From Nocardia sp. NBC_01327 (lineage in GTDB: Bacteria > Actinomycetota > Actinomycetes > Mycobacteriales > Mycobacteriaceae), in contig NZ_CP108383.1 in NCBI RefSeq assembly GCF_035958815.1, positions 8,246,001 to 8,310,000 of the forward strand: DNA of 64,000 nucleotides. Reading direction: 5' to 3'. The notes under the pieces were generated by a model. It made no database searches. It was not told the DNA's origin and saw nothing but the letters and a program-made list of their open reading frames with translations. Positions 35,824 to 44,185 of the stretch are shown here, piece after piece. Position 1 is the first letter of the stretch. Each line of letters begins with the position of its first letter. The translations under genes were made by a program, and so were the position numbers.

Positions 35824-37779
35824 ATGGAACCAACAGCCGAACAGCGGGCCGCACTGGGCCTGATCTGCGATACGTTCCTGCCCGGAGACGGGCTGACACT
35901 CCCCGCGGCGACGGAACTCGGGGCGGTCGACACCATCTTCCGGATTCTGGGCCGCAATCCGCGCGAGGCGGAGCAGAAGCAGCTCGCCACCCTGCTCGGA
36001 CTGTGGGACTCACGACTGACGGGACTGCTCACCGGCAATGGTCCGCGGCGCTTCTCGACCCTGACCCAGGAGCAGCGGGAAGCGGCGCTGCTGCGCCTCG
36101 GCGACTCCCGGCTGGCACCGGTCCGCGCCATCTTCCAGGCCCTCAAGGGCGCATCACTGCTCGCCTACAACGTCACCCCGGGCCCGACCGGCACCAACCC
36201 GCTGTGGAAGGAAATCGGCTACCCGGCCCCGGCCGGTCCGCTGCAGACCGCACCGCAGCCCGCCCTCGCTCCCCTGCGCTTCACCGAAACCACCACGCTC
36301 ACTTGCGATGTCGTGGTGATCGGTTCCGGCGCGGGCGGCGGCACGGCGGCGGCGGTGCTCGCCGGGGCCGGACTCGACGTGGTGGTGCTGGAGCGCGGAA
36401 ACTATTACGACGACCGGGATTTCGGCGGCGGTGAGCTCGACGCCCTGACCAGTCTCTACGCACCCGGCCCCGCGGGTTCGGCCGAAGGCCAGATCACCCT
36501 GGTCGCGGGCAGCTGCCTGGGCGGCGGCACGGTCGTCAACTGGAGCACCTCGCTGCCCACGCCCGACAGCGTCCGCCAGGAATGGGCCGAGCTGGGCGCC
36601 AAGCAGTTCGCCGAGGACGAATTCGGTAGTGCGCTGCAGGTGGTGCAGCAGCGGCTGGGGGTCAATAGGAACCACTCCCCGCTGTCGGCGCGCGATGGCG
36701 TGCTGGAGCGCGGCGCACAGGCGCTCGGCTGGGATATCGATACCCTGCCCCGCAATGTCACCGATGCCTGTGATGCCGGAATCGAGTGCGGCCGTTGCGG
36801 TTACGGCTGCCGTCTGGGCGCGAAGCAGTCGGTCAACAAGACCTGGCTCGCCGATGCCGCGACCCAGGGCGCACGCCTGGTGATCGATGCCGATGTACGC
36901 CGGATCGAGGTGAAAAACGGCCGCGCCGAGACGGTTTCGGCACGCACCGCCGGCGGCGCCGAGATCACCGTGCAGGCCCGCGCGGTGGTGGTGGCCGCCG
37001 GGGCCATCCAGACGCCCGCACTGCTGAAGCGTTCCGGATTGCGCAACAAGAACATCGGCCGCCATCTGCGCCTGCATCCGGCCGCGGCGGTCTTCGGCGT
37101 CTTCGACGAGGAGATCCGGCCGTGGGAGGGCGGGCTGCAGACCCGCATCAGCCGCCACCACGCCGATCTGGACGGTAAGGGCTACGGCGTCATCTACGAG
37201 ACCGGGCCGATCCATCCGGGCCTGGGCACCGGTTTCATGAGCTGGCGCGGCGCGGCCGATCATCGCGGCGCCATGCTGGACTTCGCGCGCTCGGATGCCA
37301 TCGGCATCATTACCCGGGACCGCGATTCGGGCACCGTATCGGTGGACGGCGACGGCGAACCCATCGTGAAATACCGGCTCTCGGACTACGACGCCGCCCA
37401 CCTGCACACCGGAATCACCGGCGCCGCATCGATTCTCGAAGCCGCGGGCGCACGCCGCATCTTCTCCGGACATCAGGCGGGGGTGTCCTACGAGCCGGGT
37501 GTGCGCGGCTCGCACGCCGAATTCGACGCCGCCTGCAAGCGCGCCGGTTACGGTCCCGGGCAGTGCGCGATGGGTGCACTGCACATCATGGGCTCGGCCC
37601 GGATGGGCGGCTCCCCGGAACTCTCGGCCACCAACCCCGACGGCGTCACCTGGGATGTCGCGAATATCGTCGTCGCCGACGGCTCCAGCTTCCCGACCGC
37701 ACCCGGTGTCAATCCGATGGTGTCCATCGAGGCCATCGCCTATATGAACGCCACACGACTGGCGGCACAGCTGATCTAG
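35824..37779 (+). CDS. GMC-family FAD oxidoreductase, long-chain alcohol oxidase type
   Basis: 651 aa. The N-terminal ~155 residues are helical (gluconate-dehydrogenase-subunit-3-like position), then the FAD site DVVVIGSGAGGGTAAAVLAGAG (~161-182). Further motifs: GSCLGGGTVVNWSTSLPTP, CGRCGYGCRLGAKQS (Cys cluster), VVAAGAIQTPALLKRSG, and C-terminal HIMGSARMGG with PGVNPMVSIEAIAYMNA. It resembles the mycobacterial protein I recall as Rv0492c and fungal/plant fatty-alcohol oxidases. Substrate not determined. Start ATG 35824 with GAAGGGTGG upstream. Convergent with the conservon, 3 bp between stops. Confidence 0.85.
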   Translation: MEPTAEQRAALGLICDTFLPGDGLTLPAATELGAVDTIFRILGRNPREAEQKQLATLLGLWDSRLTGLLTGNGPRRFSTLTQEQREAALLRLGDSRLAPVRAIFQALKGASLLAYNVTPGPTGTNPLWKEIGYPAPAGPLQTAPQPALAPLRFTETTTLTCDVVVIGSGAGGGTAAAVLAGAGLDVVVLERGNYYDDRDFGGGELDALTSLYAPGPAGSAEGQITLVAGSCLGGGTVVNWSTSLPTPDSVRQEWAELGAKQFAEDEFGSALQVVQQRLGVNRNHSPLSARDGVLERGAQALGWDIDTLPRNVTDACDAGIECGRCGYGCRLGAKQSVNKTWLADAATQGARLVIDADVRRIEVKNGRAETVSARTAGGAEITVQARAVVVAAGAIQTPALLKRSGLRNKNIGRHLRLHPAAAVFGVFDEEIRPWEGGLQTRISRHHADLDGKGYGVIYETGPIHPGLGTGFMSWRGAADHRGAMLDFARSDAIGIITRDRDSGTVSVDGDGEPIVKYRLSDYDAAHLHTGITGAASILEAAGARRIFSGHQAGVSYEPGVRGSHAEFDAACKRAGYGPGQCAMGALHIMGSARMGGSPELSATNPDGVTWDVANIVVADGSSFPTAPGVNPMVSIEAIAYMNATRLAAQLI

Positions 37780-37782
37780 CGG

Positions 37783-38157
37783 TCAGAGCGATCTGATGCC
37801 CGCCAGCACCGCGTGCAGCAGCCCCATATCGGAGCTGTTGCCCGTGGGCACCGGCGGTGACCGGTACACCAGCCGCCCGTCGTCGATCAGATCTCCGAGC
37901 AGCACCTTGGCCATGGTCACCGGCAGCCGCAGATGCGCCGCCACCTCGGCCACCGAAAGCGGTGTGCGGCACAGCCGGACGATGACGGTGTACTCGGGTT
38001 CGGTGCGCCGCAAAGCCATTCCCGGATAAGCATCGACCACCAGCGTGGTCAGATCCAGCTCCGGGCGTTCGACCCGGCCGCGGCCGCGGGTCACGGCGTA
38101 GAGGCGGACCAGCGGTCCGGCATCCTCCTCGTACCAGTGCTCTCGCGGCTCGTTCAT
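37783..38157 (-). CDS. DUF742 protein (CvnC-like)
   Basis: 124-aa DUF742 winged-helix protein, third component of conservon operons. Motifs: LVRLYAVTRGRGRVE, LDLTTLVV, PEYTVIVRLCRTPLSVAEVAAHLRLPVTMAKVLLGDL and the C-terminal GLLHAVLAGIRSL. Start ATG 38157 overlaps the Roadblock stop (ATGA). In conservons the next gene is a small GTPase (CvnD); here the next feature is the convergent GMC oxidoreductase, so the operon ends at this gene. Confidence 0.9.
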   Translation of the reverse strand: MNEPREHWYEEDAGPLVRLYAVTRGRGRVERPELDLTTLVVDAYPGMALRRTEPEYTVIVRLCRTPLSVAEVAAHLRLPVTMAKVLLGDLIDDGRLVYRSPPVPTGNSSDMGLLHAVLAGIRSL

Positions 38158-38570
38158 GGCCGTTGCGGACTGCCCGCATGATGACGCGGGTCCACCGACA
38201 GGTGCGTGCCGACCCGCTGCACCGTCTGATTCATCCCGTAGGCCACCAGACCCATATCGGCCGTCTCCGCGGCCAGCAGCGCCAGACAGGCATTCTCCCC
38301 GGCCGCGGTGATGAACAGCACCGCCTGATCCAGCTCCACCACGGTCTGGCAGACCCCACCGGCCCGGAAGTGCTGACCGGCGCTGCGCGCGAGACTGTGC
38401 AGTGCCGAGGCCATGGCGCCGAAACGCTCGGCGTCGGAACGCTCCTGGCCCTTCGAGAAACCGAGCAGCAGTCCGTCGGTGGACAGCAGCACCGCCGCCT
38501 GCGCGTCGGGCAGTCCGCTCACCAATTCGTCGAGCAGCCAGCCGAGGTCGATTCGCTGGGAGGTGGTCAT
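38154..38570 (-). CDS. Roadblock/LC7-domain protein (CvnB-like)
   Basis: 138-aa Roadblock/LC7 protein: LGWLLDELVSGLPDAQAAVLLSTDGLLLGFSKG, ALHSLARSAGQHFRAGGVCQTVVELDQAVLFITAAG, LALLAAETADMGLVAYGMNQTVQRVG. In this class it acts as the presumed regulator or GAP-like partner of the conservon GTPase. Start ATG 38570 overlaps the kinase stop (ATGA), and its own stop overlaps the DUF742 start, so the three genes are tightly coupled. Confidence 0.9.
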   Translation of the reverse strand: MTTSQRIDLGWLLDELVSGLPDAQAAVLLSTDGLLLGFSKGQERSDAERFGAMASALHSLARSAGQHFRAGGVCQTVVELDQAVLFITAAGENACLALLAAETADMGLVAYGMNQTVQRVGTHLSVDPRHHAGSPQRP

Positions 38571-41005
38571 TGTGGTCCCTTCTCGGATTCCGGGCGCACC
38601 TGGCGGCCCTGCCGGGTGCCCTTCGCAATGGCGCTCATGAGATTGCGCGCTTCGTCGGGAGTGCGCTGGCGCGGCGGCGCGGACACCGGCGGTGCGGCGG
38701 ACACCGGCGGCAGCGCCTCCTCCGCCGGGCCGCCCGGACGGTTCCGGCGCGGCAGATGCGGCCGGTCGCCCAGCTGCTGCGGGAGCAGCGGCGCCGGCGG
38801 CAGCGCGACCGGGGCGGGAATCCCCACCAGTGTGGACGTCGCCGTCGGGCTCGGTTCCGTGATCGGGCCGTTGGGCAGCGGCGCCCGCAGCGCCGGGAAG
38901 TGGTCGGAGCGCACGGCATTCGACCACGCGGGCGCCACCTCCAGCGCGCCCGGACCACCGCCGGGCGTCTCGGCGCGCGGACCGGCGACCTCCATGAGCG
39001 CGGACGGAATCAGCACCACGGCCCGCACGCCGCTGTAGACGGACTCGGCCAGACGCACCGTAATACTGTGCCGCCCAGCCAGTTTCGCGACCACGAACAG
39101 TCCCAGCCGGGTATTGCCGGACAGCGTCGCCACACTGAAGTCCGGCGGATTCGCCAGCACCGCATTGCGTTCGGTGTATTCGGCCTCCGACATGCCCAGA
39201 CCCTGATCGATGACCTCGACGGCCAGACCCCGGCCGACCACCACCGCCGACACCGTGACATGCGATTCCGGCGGGGAGCAGGCCGTCGCATTGTCCATGA
39301 GCTCGGCGAGCAGGTGAATCACATCGGCGACGGCATGGCTGGCAATGCGCACCTCGGGCAGCCGCCCGGTCTGAATCCTGGTGTAGTCCAGGCTTTCCGC
39401 CACCGCACCCCGGACCAGATCGAGCAGCAGCACCGGATTACGCCAGCGGCGGCCGGGCTGCTCACCACCGAGAATGATCAGATTCTCGGCATTGCGGCGG
39501 GCTCGGGTCGCGAGATGATCCAGCTGGAACAGCAATTCGAGCTGATCGGCGTTCTTCTCCTCGCGCTCGGCCCGGTCCAGCAGCGTGAGCTGCCGATGCA
39601 CCACGACCTGGCTGCGATGGGCGATATCGAGGAAGACCGCATTGATACCGGCACGGGTCTTCGCCTCGGCGACCGCCGCCGACACCGCCGCGATATGGGC
39701 GCGGTTGAAGGCATTCGCGACATGGCCGAGCTCATCGGTGCCGAAGTCCAGTCGCGACACCTCGGCATTGATATCGACGTCCTCGCCCTCGCCCAGTTTG
39801 CGAATCAGCTCGGGCATGCGCTCATCGGCCAATTGCAGGGTGTCCCGGCGCAATCGGCGCATCCGGCCGATGAAGCGGTTGGCCAGCAGCAGCGCCGCCA
39901 CGAAAGCGATCGTCGCGATGAGCAATACGGCCGCGCCGCCGAGCAGCGAATTGCGAGTGGCGTCGTCGCCCTGCTTGCGGGCGATGACGTGGGCGTCGCG
40001 GCTCTGGTCCTCCCACAGCTTCTGCAGTGCCGCATTGACCTGTCCGGACGCCGTCTGCCACGCGGCCACACCGAGCGGCAGCGGCGTCGCGGCCTTCGGC
40101 GTCGTCCGGTCGTGGGGCTTCGCCGAAGTGTCGGCCGTGCTGTCGGCATCGGCATCGGTCACCGGGCCACGCAGGATCAGGGCATCCTGCATGGAGGTGA
40201 CCTGCTGCCACGCCGGATCACCGGTGATGGCGCTCAGCTGCGCGAGCCGCCTGCCCTTGAGCACGGAGGCGGAATAGGCCACCTCACTGCGGAATTCGCC
40301 GACCCGATTGCTGAATTCGAGCAGCTGGGCCGCGGGCATCTCACCCGTCGTCAGCGCCACCGCGCCGATGGTGTCGGCCTGCGAGAGCGCCTCCGCCGCG
40401 CGCAATTGCTCGACGGCGTAGCCCAGTTCGATGCCGATCTTGGCGTCCGGCGCCACCCGGGCCGCCACCATGGAGGCGGAGATAATGGTGCCGATCACCT
40501 GTGTGAAGAATCCGAATGCCTGATCCGCCGGCATCTGCCGCGAATCGACGCCGTTGCGCAGGATCGGCACCATATCGAAAAGCTTCTGGAAGCCCGCGAT
40601 TTCGGTGGCGGCGCCATCGGGATTGAGTCCGCGGGCCGCATCGCCCTTGGCGACCATCGCCGCCAGCGCCTCATCGGAGTGTTTACGCGCGCCGACGAGT
40701 GCCTGCACGGCGTCATCGTCACCGGCCAGCAGCAGCGCGGACAACCGCCGCTCCTCCTCCAGCGCCGACACCATGAGAATCGCCGGAGCGGTGGTGCTGC
40801 TGGCCAATTCGGCCCACTGCTTCGATTCCCGGGCGGATTTCACCAGATAGACGGCCGCGCCGCCGCCGATGGCCAGCAGCGTGACACTGGAGATGAGCAC
40901 GATCCCCATCAGCCGGACCCGGACGCTCACCCAGCCGCGAACACCGCGCCCGCCCGAATCAGATGTCCTGCCCAGGGAATTGCGCAGGTTCCGCCAGCTG
41001 CCCAC
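38567..41005 (-). CDS. Nitrate-sensor-type histidine kinase-like protein (CvnA-like)
   Basis: 812 aa. TM1 ~32-54; extracellular NIT-type helical domain ~55-345 (APAILMVSALEEERRLSALLL is its signature); TM2 ~349-371; HAMP-like region; the coiled DIAHRSQVVVHRQLTLLD and LDHLATRARRNAENLIILGG helices; HATPase_c with N box LLAELMDNATACSPPESHV (~572), DQGLGMSEAEY (~605) and NTRLGLFVVAKLAGRH. It has a Pro-rich tail of ~150 residues. GTG start at 41005 with GGGAAG upstream. First gene of a kinase-Roadblock-DUF742 operon; the ligand is unknown. Confidence 0.9.
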   Translation of the reverse strand: MGSWRNLRNSLGRTSDSGGRGVRGWVSVRVRLMGIVLISSVTLLAIGGGAAVYLVKSARESKQWAELASSTTAPAILMVSALEEERRLSALLLAGDDDAVQALVGARKHSDEALAAMVAKGDAARGLNPDGAATEIAGFQKLFDMVPILRNGVDSRQMPADQAFGFFTQVIGTIISASMVAARVAPDAKIGIELGYAVEQLRAAEALSQADTIGAVALTTGEMPAAQLLEFSNRVGEFRSEVAYSASVLKGRRLAQLSAITGDPAWQQVTSMQDALILRGPVTDADADSTADTSAKPHDRTTPKAATPLPLGVAAWQTASGQVNAALQKLWEDQSRDAHVIARKQGDDATRNSLLGGAAVLLIATIAFVAALLLANRFIGRMRRLRRDTLQLADERMPELIRKLGEGEDVDINAEVSRLDFGTDELGHVANAFNRAHIAAVSAAVAEAKTRAGINAVFLDIAHRSQVVVHRQLTLLDRAEREEKNADQLELLFQLDHLATRARRNAENLIILGGEQPGRRWRNPVLLLDLVRGAVAESLDYTRIQTGRLPEVRIASHAVADVIHLLAELMDNATACSPPESHVTVSAVVVGRGLAVEVIDQGLGMSEAEYTERNAVLANPPDFSVATLSGNTRLGLFVVAKLAGRHSITVRLAESVYSGVRAVVLIPSALMEVAGPRAETPGGGPGALEVAPAWSNAVRSDHFPALRAPLPNGPITEPSPTATSTLVGIPAPVALPPAPLLPQQLGDRPHLPRRNRPGGPAEEALPPVSAAPPVSAPPRQRTPDEARNLMSAIAKGTRQGRQVRPESEKGPQ

Positions 41006-41154
41006 AGTGATACTTCCCGCTCCCGAACGCCGTGGCGCCCCACTTCATGCCACACCGCCGGAAATGAGCGATACGTCACGCTTCCTCGTCGAGAGAGTAA
41101 CGGAAACATCCCGAATCGACTACAGGTTCACATCATCCCGACAAACTGTTGACT

Positions 41155-42453
41155 TCATACGCCAAAGTTCGCGCGAATCACCGTGTGCGGGTCGCGGTCT
41201 CGCTTGATCGCCCGCAGCCGATCGGCGGTGACCGCATCGAATGCCGAGGTAGCGGACTCCCCCGGGGCGAGGAATGTATACGGCTTCGCGCCACTCACGT
41301 GCGCGCCGAGCGCTGCGACCACCGCATCCTGCTTGGCGGACACCGCATCTCGCAACTGCGGAATGCCCAGGCCCAGCAGGTACAGCAGATACGGTTCGGC
41401 AACCGGCCCGCGCGCACCCGAACCCGGCCGGGCCAGCGCGCCGCCCAGATGCCGCACCTGAATATTGAGCAGCGGCGCAACCGGTTCGGCCAGAATCACT
41501 TTGAGCGTCGCATCGTCCAGATCCGTGAGCAGCGCGGCGCGGGAGACAGCCGGACTGGGCGTGGTCGGCTCGGCGCAGATATCACCGAGATTTCCCGTGG
41601 ACATGGCGGCGCGGGTATCGGAACCGGCTCCGCCCAGCCGATCGATGACGGCCACCAGCTCGCGGCCCTGCTCGGTGGCGCCCAGGTAGGCGATATCGAG
41701 CGCCACCATCTCCGGGGCATTCGGGAACTGGAAGCGGTGGAACCACACCGTCAGTTCATCGGGAGCCCGAGAGGTCAACTCGCGGAACGCGTCCCAGACC
41801 TCCGGCAGGCGCTCGCCCGGCCACACCACGCGACCGCCGTACAGCTGCGGCGCGGGGAACAGTTCGAATTCGAGTGCGGTCACCACCGCGACGTCACCGC
41901 CGCCGCCGCACAGCGCCCAGAACAGTTCCGGATCGCTGCTCAGCGTGACCCGCGCCGGCTCGCCCTGCGCGTCCACGATCTCGAAGGCGCGCACCGCATC
42001 CGAGGCCCAGCCGTAGCTGCGGCCGAACCAGCCCAGACCGCCGCCGAGCGTGTAACCCGTCACGCCCACCACCGGATTGCTGCCCGCCAGACCGGTCAGG
42101 CCGTGCTCCGCGGCCGCCGCCTGCACCTGTCCCCAGTTCGCGCCCGCGCCCACCCGGGCGAGCCGCCGCTCCGCATCGATGTGCACGGAATCGAGCCGCC
42201 CGGTGCGCAGCAGGATCGCGGTATCGATATCGCCGGTCGCGCCGTGCCCGGTCGGCTGGGTCGCGACGGCCAGTCCCGATGCCCGAGCGAACCGCACCAC
42301 CGCGGCCACATCCTCGGCATCGGCGGCCTCGACCACCACGGCCGCCCGCTGCGAGATCGCGGTATTCCACGGCGTGACCGCCTGCTCGAAATCCGCGTCG
42401 CCGGGCGCCAGCACCCGGCCTCGGACCGCACTGCGCAATTGTTCGAAAGCCAT
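41155..42453 (-). CDS. FAD-binding oxidoreductase, berberine-bridge/6-hydroxynicotine oxidase type
   Basis: 432 aa, PCMH/VAO fold. AAVVVEAADAEDVAAVVRFAR, ATQPTGHGATGD (flavin-binding His region, residues ~65-76), GVTGYTLGGGLGWFGRSYG, LFWALCGGGGDVAVVTALEFEL and the BBE-like C-terminus KRDRDPHTVIRANFGV. Covalent flavin attachment through the GHG His is possible. The ATG at 42453 is selected because GAGGA lies 6 bases upstream; the ATG at 42459 abuts it. Substrate unknown. 149 bp downstream of the conservon start, same strand. Confidence 0.82.
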   Translation of the reverse strand: MAFEQLRSAVRGRVLAPGDADFEQAVTPWNTAISQRAAVVVEAADAEDVAAVVRFARASGLAVATQPTGHGATGDIDTAILLRTGRLDSVHIDAERRLARVGAGANWGQVQAAAAEHGLTGLAGSNPVVGVTGYTLGGGLGWFGRSYGWASDAVRAFEIVDAQGEPARVTLSSDPELFWALCGGGGDVAVVTALEFELFPAPQLYGGRVVWPGERLPEVWDAFRELTSRAPDELTVWFHRFQFPNAPEMVALDIAYLGATEQGRELVAVIDRLGGAGSDTRAAMSTGNLGDICAEPTTPSPAVSRAALLTDLDDATLKVILAEPVAPLLNIQVRHLGGALARPGSGARGPVAEPYLLYLLGLGIPQLRDAVSAKQDAVVAALGAHVSGAKPYTFLAPGESATSAFDAVTADRLRAIKRDRDPHTVIRANFGV

Positions 42454-42585
42454 GATCATTCCTCGTCCCTGGTCGGCATGCCGTCTGCGAGCGCTGCGGC
42501 GCACGGCCGGTTCAGCGCGATTCGACAGGCTGACGACGCAGGCCCGAAAAGTGTGACACCGCCCTACGACAGGAAACGGCGACCG

Positions 42586-43101
42586 CTAGCGGGCAGCCGC
42601 GATCTCGTGCGCATAGCGCGAGGTGGCGCGCCAGTACAGGTACAACCCGGCCGGCAGCAGCCCGCAGATGAGCAGCATCATGGTCGGCCAGTCGCTCATG
42701 AGCATGATGTCGCCGCCCGGACCGGAACTGGCGCACACCAGGAAGCCGAGGGTCCACACCGTCAGCGGCATGATCATGACGGCGGTGCGCGTACTCACCA
42801 CGGACATGCCCGCCACCAGCAGGACATTCACCACCGCGGCCACCAGAGCCGTGAGAGGCAGGGCAATGGCCCCCGCGGTCGTACTGGTCGAAGCCAGCGG
42901 CGCGGCGGCGGCCAGCAGGGGCGCACTCTCGTGCACGGTCGCGTGACCCGCGTAGAGGGGCAGATAGAGCACCTCGAGCACCAGCGTGATCAAGGCGTCG
43001 ACGGTCAGGAACAGCGCGATGGCCGCGCCCACCCACCGATCGCTCGCGCGCACTCCGGCGCTCGGGGCATCGCCGGTACGAGCGCTGACGGCGGCCGTCA
43101 C
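42586..43101 (-). CDS. Four-helix membrane protein of the mshB operon
   Basis: 171 aa with four predicted membrane helices (~24-50, ~80-103, ~108-126, ~138-158). I recall a conserved membrane gene next to mshB in mycobacteria (Rv1171), and this is its positional counterpart. GTG start at 43101 overlaps the 52-aa ORF stop as GTGA, so it is the distal gene of lpqW-mshB-small ORF-this gene. No catalytic motif seen; function unknown. Confidence 0.8.
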   Translation of the reverse strand: MTAAVSARTGDAPSAGVRASDRWVGAAIALFLTVDALITLVLEVLYLPLYAGHATVHESAPLLAAAAPLASTSTTAGAIALPLTALVAAVVNVLLVAGMSVVSTRTAVMIMPLTVWTLGFLVCASSGPGGDIMLMSDWPTMMLLICGLLPAGLYLYWRATSRYAHEIAAAR

Positions 43102-43256
43102 GACACCGGCGGGAAGCCGAGCAGGGTCAGCAACTGGCTCTGCATATCGACGAAGCCGTACAGCACCGTCAGATACAGATCGTGCTGTGCCTGGAAATTG
43201 GGGCGCTGGCTCTCGACGAACGCCGCGATCGCATTCTGCAGATCCCAGTTGTACAT
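43098..43256 (-). CDS. 52-aa small ORF in the mshB operon
   Basis: MYNWDLQNAIAAFVESQRPN begins a 52-residue soluble product that ends LLTLLGFPPVS. It starts 5 bp after the mshB stop, and its stop overlaps the next gene's GTG (GTGA), giving a fully coupled four-gene operon. Amphipathic helices are likely. I do not recognise the family; the coupling on both sides is the main support for it being real. Confidence 0.7.
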   Translation of the reverse strand: MYNWDLQNAIAAFVESQRPNFQAQHDLYLTVLYGFVDMQSQLLTLLGFPPVS

Positions 43257-43261
43257 GGGGG

Positions 43262-44185
43262 TCAGTGTCTCATCCCGGCCGACTGGGAAACATACGTGTC
43301 GGTCAATCCGGCGAACAGGTCGTGCTCCCGGCCGTCCGCGCCGGCCTGGCCGCGCTGCCCGCGGACCAGGATGTAGTGCTCCTCCGGCAACACCGGCTGG
43401 GCGATATCGTTCGACAGGGCGAACTCGCGACCGGACGGCGCCACCGTCACCTGGGTGGCGTGTGCGCGCAGGGCGGCGCGCTTGGCCGCCAGGGAATCCG
43501 CGATATCCACCGTGGTGGTGACGGATTCGTGTGGCACACAAGCCAATTCGCCATCGTGCGGCAGTCGCCAGCCGCGCGGCAGCGCACCGGGCAACTGATC
43601 CACGGTGCGGCGCTTCAGGGCTTCGGTGTGCATGGCGAGGCTGGCGCTGTCGGTGACGGTCCAGTAGACCTTCGGCACCTCCCACCCCAGCTCCACCGCC
43701 GAATCGACTGCGGCCATGGTGATTTCGTGCGCGCGAATATGGTCCGGGTGTCCGTAACCGCCGTGCGGGTCGTACCCGACCACCACGCTCGGGCGCAGCT
43801 GGAGAATGACCCGCACCAGCTCCTGCACCGCCGCATCGCCGGAGTTCACGAAGGCCCGCGGGTTCCGGGCCGACGGCGTCCCGGCCATACCGGAGTCCCG
43901 CCAGCGGCCCGCGCCGCCCAGCAGTCGCGGCGGCGCCGCATCCAATGCGGCCAGGGCCCTGGTCAATTCGAGAATGCGATAGCCGCCGAGCTGATCGGCC
44001 TGATCGGCGACCAGCTGCGCCCACTGCTCCCCGATGACCTCACCCTCCTCGCCGAGGGTGCAGGTCACCACGGTGACCGGCACACCGCGCCGCCGATAGT
44101 GCGCGATGGTGCCGCCGGTGGTGATGGATTCGTCATCGGGATGGGCGTGCACCAGCAGCAGCCCACCGGTTTCGGGGGCGGTCAC
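43262..44185 (-). CDS. mshB: GlcNAc-Ins deacetylase of mycothiol synthesis
   Basis: Zn-dependent deacetylation of 1-O-(2-acetamido-2-deoxy-glucopyranosyl)-myo-inositol, the third step of mycothiol synthesis. 307 aa, LmbE/PIG-L fold: AHPDDE (residues ~14-19, two metal ligands and the catalytic Asp), TCTLGEEGEVIG, GYDPHGGYGHPDHIRAH (third metal His) and VYWTVTDSASL. The GTG at 44185 overlaps the lpqW stop (GTGA), so translation is coupled. Gene order lpqW-mshB agrees with mycobacteria (recalled as Rv1166 and Rv1170). Confidence 0.94.
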   Translation of the reverse strand: MTAPETGGLLLVHAHPDDESITTGGTIAHYRRRGVPVTVVTCTLGEEGEVIGEQWAQLVADQADQLGGYRILELTRALAALDAAPPRLLGGAGRWRDSGMAGTPSARNPRAFVNSGDAAVQELVRVILQLRPSVVVGYDPHGGYGHPDHIRAHEITMAAVDSAVELGWEVPKVYWTVTDSASLAMHTEALKRRTVDQLPGALPRGWRLPHDGELACVPHESVTTTVDIADSLAAKRAALRAHATQVTVAPSGREFALSNDIAQPVLPEEHYILVRGQRGQAGADGREHDLFAGLTDTYVSQSAGMRH

